64,000 bases of DNA from Psychroserpens algicola (GTDB lineage: Bacteria; Bacteroidota; Bacteroidia; Flavobacteriales; Flavobacteriaceae): the NCBI RefSeq assembly GCF_014526325.1, contig NZ_JACNMJ010000005.1:1-64000 (forward strand), in the 5' to 3' direction. Of this stretch, positions 35,120 through 42,735 are shown one piece after another (positions within the stretch are counted from its first letter, which is position 1; each line of letters starts with the position of its first letter). The notes beneath the pieces were generated by a model. That model searched no databases and was not told the DNA's origin. It saw only the letters and a list, made by a program, of their open reading frames with translations. Position numbers and translations under genes: made by a program.

Positions 35120-36268
35120 TTGAGACATTTGTATCACATCCTTATTGCAAGTATTGCATGTTTGGTATTATCTTGTAAAACAGACCATAAAACACCTACT
35201 AGTGAACATCAGCAAGGTGATGAGCTAGAATTAAAATATGCTGAAGGCTTTTCAATAAAAAAAACAAATTCCAAGCAAATTTTAACCATTAGCAACCCTT
35301 GGCCTGATGCTAATCAAGAATACCGTTTTGCTTTAATTCCTGAATCTTATGATGATATCAGTTTAGATATAGATGAATTTGCAGCTGTTATCGTTACACC
35401 CATTCAAAACATAGTAGTTACTTCTACTACACATATTCCTGCCTTAGAACTTTTAGGTGTTGAACAAACGCTGGTTGGTTTTCCTGGAACTGATTATGTG
35501 TCTTCAGAAAAAACAAGAGCGAGAATTGATAATGGAAATGTCAGAGAACTGGGAAAAAACGAAGGTATTAATACTGAAGTCTTATTAGAATTGCGACCAG
35601 ATATTGTGGTTGCTTTCGGGATAGATGGTACTAATTCTAGTATGAAAACCATAGAAAAATCCGGAATACCAGTAATCTATAATGGTGACTGGGTCGAAAA
35701 ATCGCCTTTAGCAAAAGCCGAATGGATTAAATTTTTTGGAGCACTATATCATAAAGAAAAAGAGGCTGCAACTATTTTTAATCAGATAGAGCATGATTAT
35801 ATAGAAGCCAAGAGTATGGCTTCTAAAGCAACTTCAAAACCTACTGTGCTTTGTGGAGCAATGCATAAAGATGTATGGTATTTGCCAAATGGCTCTAGTC
35901 CGGAAGCCCAATTCTTAAAAGATGCCAACACTAATTATATATGGAGTGACACCAAAAGTGCTGGAAGTTTAGCGTTGAGTTTCGAAGCTGTTTTTGAAAA
36001 AGCTAAAGATGCCCAATTATGGCTGAGCCCATCTTATTATACAAGTTATAAAGACTTAGAGGCTTCAAATGTGCATTATGCCGAGTTTGATGCGTTTCAG
36101 AATAAAAACATCTATACATTTTCTAATACTACGGGAACAACAGGAGGTGTTTTATATTATGAAATGGGAATTGCAAGACCCGATTTGGTACTTAAAGATA
36201 TGATAAAGGTATGCCACCCTGAATTGCTACCTGATTATAAAACAACATTTTTTAAACCTTTAAACTAG
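35120..36268 (+). CDS. btuF: ABC importer substrate-binding lipoprotein (BtuF-like)
   Basis: A 382-residue lipoprotein with lipobox LVLSC. The start is TTG, and no ATG fits the signal peptide. The class III periplasmic-binding fold is seen in VTSTTHIPALELLG, then RPDIVVAFGIDG and a C-terminal EMGIARPDLVLKDMIKVCHPE motif that recurs in Bacteroidota cobalamin/iron-siderophore binding proteins. It is first of three tightly packed genes and divergent from a riboswitch-controlled receptor, hence the B12 assignment. A siderophore ligand is the main alternative. Confidence 0.8.
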   Translation: MRHLYHILIASIACLVLSCKTDHKTPTSEHQQGDELELKYAEGFSIKKTNSKQILTISNPWPDANQEYRFALIPESYDDISLDIDEFAAVIVTPIQNIVVTSTTHIPALELLGVEQTLVGFPGTDYVSSEKTRARIDNGNVRELGKNEGINTEVLLELRPDIVVAFGIDGTNSSMKTIEKSGIPVIYNGDWVEKSPLAKAEWIKFFGALYHKEKEAATIFNQIEHDYIEAKSMASKATSKPTVLCGAMHKDVWYLPNGSSPEAQFLKDANTNYIWSDTKSAGSLALSFEAVFEKAKDAQLWLSPSYYTSYKDLEASNVHYAEFDAFQNKNIYTFSNTTGTTGGVLYYEMGIARPDLVLKDMIKVCHPELLPDYKTTFFKPLN

Positions 36269-37291
36269 TTGAAAACCAAATTTACATATGCATTTATCAG
36301 TCTAACAATAGTCTTATTGTTCTGCTTTTTTATGAATATAAGTTTGGGTTCTGTAAGTATTCCTATTCAAGATATTTTTCATAGTATTTTAGGCACTTCA
36401 GAACATGAATCATGGCAATATATCATTCAAAATTACAGGTTACCCAAAGCTTTTACAGCTATTTTAGTTGGCTCTGGTTTAGGAGTTTCAGGATTGCTGA
36501 TGCAAACCTTATTTCGGAATCCATTAGCAGGTCCTTTTGTACTTGGTATTAGTTCGGGAGCTAGCTTGGGTGTGGCATTAGTTATTTTAGGTGCTGGATT
36601 ATTTGGTGGTGCTTTTTCAGTTATTCTGATGTCTAAATGGAGTATTGTTATAGCTGCCAGCTTAGGGAGTTTTCTTGTTTTACTCGCTGTTTTACTTGTC
36701 GCTTCTAAAGTTAGAGATACGATGGCAATTTTAATTATCGGACTCATGTTTGGAAGTATCACAGCTGCAGTTGTAAGTGTCCTCTCCTATTTTAGTTCTG
36801 CCGAACAATTACAACAGTATATATTTTGGGGCTTCGGAAGTCTGGGTAATTTATCATGGAATGAGCTCCTTATTTTGTTTTGTATCTATACGATTGGTTT
36901 ACTCTTAACTGTTGCTTCTATTAAAGCATTAAACACTCTGTTACTCGGTGAAAATTATGCAAAAAGTTTAGGTTTAAACCTTAAACAAAGTCGGTATATT
37001 ATTATTTTGGCAACAAGTTTACTCGCCGGAACGATTACTGCATTTGCAGGTCCGATTGCCTTTATTGGTTTAGCCATTCCGCATATTACACGACAAATAT
37101 TCAATACTTCAAATCATAAAATATTAGTACCTGCTGTATTTATTATTGGAGCTATTGTGATGTTAATTTGCGACAGTATCGCACAATTACCAACAAGCGA
37201 CTATACTTTACCTATTAATGCAATTACATCTTTAATTGGCGCTCCTATTGTCGTCTGGTTATTGGTACGTCAACGTAAAATGGTATTTTAA
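36269..37291 (+). CDS. btuC: FecCD-family ABC importer permease (BtuC-like)
   Basis: A 340-residue polytopic inner-membrane protein, typical FecCD length, with around ten hydrophobic spans. Hallmarks are RLPKAFTAILVGSGLGVSG, QTLFRNPLAGPFVLGISSGASLG and the EAA-like GPIAFIGLAIPHITRQ near the C-terminus. The TTG start directly follows the btuF stop. The stop overlaps the next ATG by one base (TAATG), showing translational coupling of the whole transporter. Confidence 0.88.
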   Translation: MKTKFTYAFISLTIVLLFCFFMNISLGSVSIPIQDIFHSILGTSEHESWQYIIQNYRLPKAFTAILVGSGLGVSGLLMQTLFRNPLAGPFVLGISSGASLGVALVILGAGLFGGAFSVILMSKWSIVIAASLGSFLVLLAVLLVASKVRDTMAILIIGLMFGSITAAVVSVLSYFSSAEQLQQYIFWGFGSLGNLSWNELLILFCIYTIGLLLTVASIKALNTLLLGENYAKSLGLNLKQSRYIIILATSLLAGTITAFAGPIAFIGLAIPHITRQIFNTSNHKILVPAVFIIGAIVMLICDSIAQLPTSDYTLPINAITSLIGAPIVVWLLVRQRKMVF

Positions 37292-38085
37292 TGACAGAGA
37301 CTAGTAAACATATGGTATTGGAAACTCATGATCTTTCTATAGGTTACACGTCAAAAAAGGCTACAACTGTCATTGCTAATCAAATCAATATTAAGCTCAA
37401 AAAAGGGCAATTAATCGGACTTGTTGGCGCTAATGGTATTGGTAAATCAACACTATTAAGAACGTTAAGTTCCATTCAACAACCGCTTGAAGGAGATGTT
37501 GTTCTTAATGGAAAATCGCTCAGCGACTATTCTAATATTCAATTATCAAAAGTGATGAGTTTGGTATTGACAGATCAACTCATGTCGAAAAACCTATCTG
37601 TATTTGAATTAATTGCCTTAGGACGTCAACCTTATACCAACTGGGTAGGTAATCTTTCAGATACTGATAAAGCTGTTATTCATAATTCGATTGAAAAAAC
37701 GAACCTTTCAGAATTGAAGCATCGCAAATGTTACGAGTTAAGTGATGGCCAGCTACAAAAAGTAATGATTGCAAGAGCATTGGCTCAAGATACCGATCTT
37801 ATTATTTTGGACGAGCCAACAACACATCTGGACATGTATCATAAAGCCTATATTTTAAAACTACTTCAAGAATTAACTAAAGACACAAATAAAACCATTT
37901 TGTTTTCGTCGCATGAAATTGATTTGGCTATTCAATTATGCGATGAAATGGTGGTGATGAATAAGGAAAGTGTAATTTCTGATACACCTTGTAACCTTAT
38001 TACTCAAGGGGTCTTTGAAACCTTGTTTCCAGAAGATTTAATTGGCTTTGATGCACAAACTGGACGTTTTAGAATTAAGAAATAG
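37291..38085 (+). CDS. btuD: ABC importer ATP-binding protein (BtuD-like)
   Basis: A 264-residue ATPase with Walker A GANGIGKST at 46-54, signature LSDGQ at 150-154 and Walker B LIILDEP at 170-176, followed by TTHLD. The switch histidine is in LFSSHEID. It belongs to the FepC/BtuD branch that pairs with FecCD permeases. The gene overlaps the permease stop by one base. It completes a full class II importer with its binding protein and permease. Confidence 0.88.
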   Translation: MTETSKHMVLETHDLSIGYTSKKATTVIANQINIKLKKGQLIGLVGANGIGKSTLLRTLSSIQQPLEGDVVLNGKSLSDYSNIQLSKVMSLVLTDQLMSKNLSVFELIALGRQPYTNWVGNLSDTDKAVIHNSIEKTNLSELKHRKCYELSDGQLQKVMIARALAQDTDLIILDEPTTHLDMYHKAYILKLLQELTKDTNKTILFSSHEIDLAIQLCDEMVVMNKESVISDTPCNLITQGVFETLFPEDLIGFDAQTGRFRIKK

Positions 38086-38093
38086 GAAGCTAA

Positions 38094-38744
38094 CTATTTT
38101 ATTAATTTAACACCATCTTGTCCATTCATGGTAAATTCGAATGTTCGTTCATGGCTTTCCCAGTTAAATGCAAATTTAGCATCGGTTTTTATTTTAACAT
38201 TTAAAACAAGCTGCGGCACTGGGTCCTTTTTTGATCCCATATTTGATACAAATTTATCATCAATAACCACGCTTCCATTTATTTTCCAGGGAAAATTAGC
38301 ATGACACTCAAAAAAAGTAATATGAATATTGGGAATCCATTTCCCGCCAAAATCTGGATTTACAGCACGATAAGTACCTGCAACTTTGAACTTCACAGTG
38401 TAACAATTGACACCAGCAAAATTATCTAACTTATAAGTAACTTTATCAGACTCAAAATTCTTTGCATGTTCATAATTTTTCCAATCACTATCTTCAGATG
38501 ACAATACGCGAGTTGTTGTTGCCGATGTTACTGCTTCTGCTTTAGAGTCTTTAATAATATCCCAAACAAATTTTGAAACTTTAATTGCATCGTCCACTTT
38601 AGAACCTTTTAACATTGGAGGTTTAGCAGCAAGACATTGCTCCTCTTCAAAATTAAGCTGTTCTAAGGTTCCTTTACGAACTGAAATTTTTTCTTCGTTA
38701 AGAAATACGGTTTCTTTGAATTCTTGATTTTGCTCTTGTGACAT
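38094..38744 (-). CDS. orphan protein of unknown function
   Basis: A 216-residue protein I do not recognise. There is no signal peptide, lipobox or membrane span, so it is probably cytosolic. The first about 100 residues are charged with some helices. The second half is rich in alternating hydrophobic residues and aromatics (CYTVKFKVAGTYRAV, IHITFFECHANFPW, FAFNWESHERTFEF), suggesting a beta-sandwich. Three cysteines are scattered. It is convergent with btuD across 8 bp and divergent from rmuC. Nothing in the neighbourhood suggests a role. Confidence 0.7.
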   Translation of the reverse strand: MSQEQNQEFKETVFLNEEKISVRKGTLEQLNFEEEQCLAAKPPMLKGSKVDDAIKVSKFVWDIIKDSKAEAVTSATTTRVLSSEDSDWKNYEHAKNFESDKVTYKLDNFAGVNCYTVKFKVAGTYRAVNPDFGGKWIPNIHITFFECHANFPWKINGSVVIDDKFVSNMGSKKDPVPQLVLNVKIKTDAKFAFNWESHERTFEFTMNGQDGVKLIK

Positions 38745-38901
38745 AACTTTAAATTTTTGATAACCTAAATAAACATGAATAAATACTATAATTTGAGATC
38801 TCTACCACCCAATTCTTAAAACAGGTATTTATACCTAGGTTTAGAATAAAAAGACAACAAAATCATTAGCTATTATTTTATATTAAACACAGCAAATTAT
38901 A

Positions 38902-38909
38902 TATCTTTG
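38902..38909 (+). promoter_or_regulatory. candidate -7 element of rmuC
   Basis: TATCTTTG matches TAnnTTTG, 20 bp before the rmuC ATG at 38930. Confidence 0.45.
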
Positions 38910-38929
38910 AGTAAATTTCTATTCCGTTT

Positions 38930-40252
38930 ATGAACGACAGTTTTATTCTCATTTTAGCTATAATTATATCTGCAGCGATTGGTGCTTATTTAGGTATGCT
39001 TTTTATCAAACTGAAAAGTAAAAGCGAACACAGTACCCTTGAGGAACGTCAAAATCAAATGGCTTCAACCATTGAAGACTTAAAGGTGAATTTATCGCGC
39101 CTGGAATCTGAACGTGATGATATCCGAAGAGAAAAAGAATTCCTGAATACCGAATTAACACGTCGTAATACCGAATATGAAAACCTTCAGCAGCAAAACT
39201 TAAAACGCGATGAAGAATTAGAAGAACGTCAAGCGCAACTGCGAAAAGACTTTGAACTTTTAGCCACCAAAATTCTGGATGAAAAATCTGAAAAATTCAC
39301 ACTTCAGAATAAGGAAAATATCAAGAATATACTTAATCCGTTACAAGAGAAAATTCAGGTATTTGAAAAGAAAGTTGAGGATACGCAAAAGGAAAGCATC
39401 TCAATGCATTCGGCTTTAAAAGAGCAGTTATTAGGTTTAAAAGACCTCAACCAGCAGATGACCAAAGAGGCTACTAATTTAACTAAAGCTTTAAAAGGCG
39501 ATAGTAAAATGCAAGGAAATTGGGGCGAATTGGTGTTAGAGCGTGTTCTTGAAAAATCAGGATTAGAAAAAGACAGAGAATATTATGTGCAGCAGAGTTT
39601 TAATTTACCTGATGGTACTCGAGTGCTTCCTGATGTGGTCTTACATCTGCCTGATAGCAAGAAAATGATTATTGACAGTAAAGTGTCTTTAACCGATTAT
39701 GAACGTTATGTAAATGCTGAAGATGATGAGCGTGCATTTCATTTAAAAGCACATATTAGTTCTATACGAAAACATGTGGATCAATTATCAGAAAAAAATT
39801 ATCAGGACCTTTACGATATAGAATCACCAGATTTTGTATTGCTATTTATTCCTGTCGAGCCTGCGTTTGCCGTTGCAATTAATGAAGATAATTCACTTTA
39901 TAATAAAGCCTTCGAAAAAAACATTGTTATTGTTACGCCTGCAACATTACTGGCGACTCTTCGTACTATTGACACCATGTGGAATAACGAAAAGCAACAG
40001 CGAAATGCTATTGAAATTGCCAGACAAGCTGGAGCACTATATGATAAATTTGAAGGTCTTGTAAAAGATCTCACAGGAGTCGGTAAAAAAATCGATGATG
40101 CGAAAAAAGACTATTCGTCTGCAATGAACAAATTGGTTGAAGGCCGAGGAAATTTGATTACCAGTGTTGAAAAACTCAAAAAAATGGGTGCCAAAGCAAA
40201 AAAGGCACTGCCTGAAGCCATTATAAAGCGTGCGCATGATGATGACGAATAA
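38930..40252 (+). CDS. rmuC: DNA recombination protein RmuC family
   Basis: A 440-residue protein with one N-terminal membrane span (about 5-25), a long coiled coil (about 30-190, rich in Glu, Arg and Leu heptads) and the RmuC nuclease-like domain. That domain includes MQGNWGELVLERVLEKSGL, LPDVVLHLPDSKKMIIDSK and LLFIPVEPAFAVA. The family was named from effects on inversion of short repeats, and the C-terminal domain has a restriction-endonuclease-like fold; the precise activity is unsettled. A thioesterase gene follows by 7 bp. Confidence 0.92.
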   Translation: MNDSFILILAIIISAAIGAYLGMLFIKLKSKSEHSTLEERQNQMASTIEDLKVNLSRLESERDDIRREKEFLNTELTRRNTEYENLQQQNLKRDEELEERQAQLRKDFELLATKILDEKSEKFTLQNKENIKNILNPLQEKIQVFEKKVEDTQKESISMHSALKEQLLGLKDLNQQMTKEATNLTKALKGDSKMQGNWGELVLERVLEKSGLEKDREYYVQQSFNLPDGTRVLPDVVLHLPDSKKMIIDSKVSLTDYERYVNAEDDERAFHLKAHISSIRKHVDQLSEKNYQDLYDIESPDFVLLFIPVEPAFAVAINEDNSLYNKAFEKNIVIVTPATLLATLRTIDTMWNNEKQQRNAIEIARQAGALYDKFEGLVKDLTGVGKKIDDAKKDYSSAMNKLVEGRGNLITSVEKLKKMGAKAKKALPEAIIKRAHDDDE

Positions 40253-40259
40253 ATAAGTT

Positions 40260-40811
40260 ATGAACTATAAAAAGATAGACGCAACTAGAATCAGTATTTC
40301 CGAACTGATGCAGCCATCACATTCTAATTTTGGTGGTAAAATTCACGGTGGATACATTTTAAATCTCATGGATCAAATCGCTTTTGCCTGCGCCTCTAAA
40401 CACTCGGAAACCTATTGTGTAACAGCTTCTGTTGACACGGTTGACTTTTTAAACCCGATAGAAATTGGAGATCTCGTCACCATGAAAGCTTCTATAAATT
40501 TTGTGGGTCGTACCTCAATGGTAGTAGGTATTCGTGTAGAATCTGAAAATATAAGAACAGGCGAAATTAAGCATTGTAATTCGTCTTATTTTACGATGGT
40601 AGCAAAGGATGACCAAGGTAATTCTGTTGAAGTCCCAGGACTTATCATTAATGATAATACTGAAGTCAAGCGTTTTCTAAAAGCCATTAAACGAACTGAA
40701 ACCAAAAAGAACCGCAAACAAGAATTTGATTCAGAAGATTTTTCACATACAAATTATCTTGACGATTTAAAAAAGTATCGTGTTAGAGTTGAACTTCCTG
40801 ATACGTATTAA
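40260..40811 (+). CDS. acyl-CoA thioesterase, hotdog fold
   Basis: A 183-residue protein with a single hotdog domain of the acyl-CoA hydrolase type. The motif NFGGKIHGGYILNLMDQIAF (24-42 or so) holds the central helix and the catalytic-type Asp38. SVDTVDFLNPIEIGDLV follows as the strand-edge motif. The last 40 residues are a basic tail. It likely hydrolyses acyl-CoA esters in the cytosol; chain length cannot be told. It lies 7 bp after rmuC, so it is probably co-transcribed. Confidence 0.88.
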   Translation: MNYKKIDATRISISELMQPSHSNFGGKIHGGYILNLMDQIAFACASKHSETYCVTASVDTVDFLNPIEIGDLVTMKASINFVGRTSMVVGIRVESENIRTGEIKHCNSSYFTMVAKDDQGNSVEVPGLIINDNTEVKRFLKAIKRTETKKNRKQEFDSEDFSHTNYLDDLKKYRVRVELPDTY

Positions 40812-40827
40812 ACAAATATAGAATCAA

Positions 40828-41610
40828 CTATTGTTTTATAAAACGTTTCGTTTGTGTGATATCATCACTTGATACTCTAATGACATAGACACCTGTATTC
40901 CATTTGCTGACATCGATAGATACAGCTTGGATATTACTTAGTTCTTTTTCGATAATTTTCTTTCCTAGTAAGTCAAAAACTTTGAGTGTTGCATTTTCGA
41001 CATTACTCGGTATATTTACATTAAGATGTGATGATGCTGGATTAGGAGAAATAGAGAATTTGTTTGTATCTCCTATATCATCTACACTTAAAAGTGTGTC
41101 CCAAAAATTCACACCAAAGTCTGTATTTCCGCCTGTAAATTCATAAGGTGGAGCAACATTGATAAAAGTACCTGCTGTCCAAAACCCATTACTAACCGCT
41201 TGAGACTCTCGACCGATGCCTCCTGCTCCCCATTGCGTGAAATCAATCATATTGGCAGCAACTCCAAAGCTGCCTGTTGGTAAATACAAACCCAAATCTG
41301 ATGAAGCGTCTGTTAATACACTTCCATTGGAGAATGAAACCGTAAGCTCCACTTCTGCATTAGGAGCAAAACTAACGAGGTTACCACTTATCAAAGTCAT
41401 ATTACTTAATGCATCGTATGAAAATCTAGCACATAATCTGTAGGCAGAGATATTTTCTGTTGTAGAGCCGAAGTTCTTAATTTTCACACGTTCTGTGGAT
41501 GGATCAACTTCAACAATTCTAAATTGTGCATTAGCTTTTTGAATTGAAAATCCAAAACTTATAATGACAATTAGTACATAATAAACGTATTTTTTTTTCA
41601 TATGATTCAA
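40828..41610 (-). CDS. secreted protein with T9SS type A sorting domain
   Basis: A 260-residue exported protein with a signal peptide ending near KANAQ. The mature part (FRIVEVDPSTERVKIKNFG) resembles a lamin-tail-like beta domain. The C-terminal about 75 residues are a T9SS sorting domain: SISPNPASSHLNV, then LLGKKII, WNTGVYVIRV and a terminal TKRFIKQ. It should be exported through the outer membrane, and the sorting domain is normally cleaved. ATG at 41601 (MKKKYVYY) is an alternative start. The gene beside it has a very similar C-terminus. Confidence 0.85.
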   Translation of the reverse strand: MNHMKKKYVYYVLIVIISFGFSIQKANAQFRIVEVDPSTERVKIKNFGSTTENISAYRLCARFSYDALSNMTLISGNLVSFAPNAEVELTVSFSNGSVLTDASSDLGLYLPTGSFGVAANMIDFTQWGAGGIGRESQAVSNGFWTAGTFINVAPPYEFTGGNTDFGVNFWDTLLSVDDIGDTNKFSISPNPASSHLNVNIPSNVENATLKVFDLLGKKIIEKELSNIQAVSIDVSKWNTGVYVIRVSSDDITQTKRFIKQ

Positions 41611-41674
41611 ATTTAAATAGCAATATCTTACAATTTAGTGATTTTTTTTATGAATTCTAAAAAATGAGATAAAT

Positions 41675-41712
41675 AAAAAAGCCTATTGATAAGTTAATCA
41701 ATAGGCTTTTTT
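41675..41712. terminator. rho-independent terminator between two T9SS cargo genes
   Basis: AAAAAAGCCTATTGAT (41675-41690) pairs perfectly with ATCAATAGGCTTTTTT (41697-41712) around AAGTTA. It lies downstream of the 290-residue T9SS protein gene on the minus strand. It separates its transcript from the next gene. Confidence 0.92.
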
Positions 41713-41729
41713 AAGAATATATGATACGT

Positions 41730-42602
41730 TTATTGCTTCACAAATCGCTTTGTAAATGTCTTTGTATCTGTTGAAACTCTTACAAGAAATATTCCTGTAT
41801 TCCACCTAGAAACGTCTATTGACGAAACCATTGTGTCTAATGTTTTAGAATATACTTTTTTACCTAACACATCATAAACTATCACATTTGCATTATCCAA
41901 ATTACCAGATAATTTAATGTTTAATCTTGATGTTCCTGGATTAGGTGATATTTCAAATTCATTTTGTAAACCAAATTCATCAACACCTAGTGCATCTACT
42001 GCAGTAATATTATCTAAATCTAAGGTAGAAACAACCACATCTGCTCCCAACCATGTAGGCACTGTACTACTTAGTATTCTCATAGTACTCACAGCAGCTA
42101 AAGCTTGCTCTATAGTAACAGAACCTGGACCTCCAACTGCAGTAAATTGATCTGCCGTAACAGGAATAGAAACCGATTGCCATCCAGAACCTGCCGTAAC
42201 ATTTACTGGATTGGTTGTACAAATACGTTTCCCATTAGGTCCCTGAAAAGCGATTCTTAAATTTAAATCTGTAGTAGTTACTCTAACGTCAAAAGTCACC
42301 GCCAAAATACCAGCTGCGTTAAAATCTCCAGACCATTGCGCCATCGAGTTAAAAATAATCATTTTACTTCCAGCACCTCCAGATTCTGGTGGTGTTGAAG
42401 TGTATGTTAAATAACTATCTCCTGCTCCATTTGGTCCTCCTGTAGAAACATTCGCTGGAGGAGAAACTGCCTGACCGGGATTTCCAATAATCCAATCTTG
42501 TGTTGTACCATCTTCAAAATCATCAGCCTGGCCAGCAACAACTTGTGACAAAGCAACTGAAGAGATTAATAACAATGACACTAAAAGTAATTTTGTTTTC
42601 AT
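41730..42602 (-). CDS. secreted protein with carbohydrate-binding-like domain and T9SS type A sorting domain
   Basis: A 290-residue exported protein (signal peptide ending SVALSQ). The mature domain starts ADDFEDGTTQDWIIGNP and includes GDSYLTYTS, a jelly-roll layout like laminin-B or carbohydrate-binding modules. No catalytic residues were recognised. The C-terminal about 75 residues are a T9SS sorting domain (EISPNPGTSRLNI, VLGKKVY, WNTGIFLVRV, KRFVKQ), close in sequence to the neighbour at 40828-41610. Stand-alone binding or matrix role is inferred. Confidence 0.85.
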   Translation of the reverse strand: MKTKLLLVSLLLISSVALSQVVAGQADDFEDGTTQDWIIGNPGQAVSPPANVSTGGPNGAGDSYLTYTSTPPESGGAGSKMIIFNSMAQWSGDFNAAGILAVTFDVRVTTTDLNLRIAFQGPNGKRICTTNPVNVTAGSGWQSVSIPVTADQFTAVGGPGSVTIEQALAAVSTMRILSSTVPTWLGADVVVSTLDLDNITAVDALGVDEFGLQNEFEISPNPGTSRLNIKLSGNLDNANVIVYDVLGKKVYSKTLDTMVSSIDVSRWNTGIFLVRVSTDTKTFTKRFVKQ

Positions 42603-42735
42603 AGTATATTCTTTTGAATTGAAATGTCTTACGTAAAACTATAGCAAGAATGATTCCAATTTAGCAATTTTAAAATTTTTAGCTAAAATAGTAATTAAAA
42701 GGTGATTAAGACTAGCAGTTTAACGAAAAAATAAG

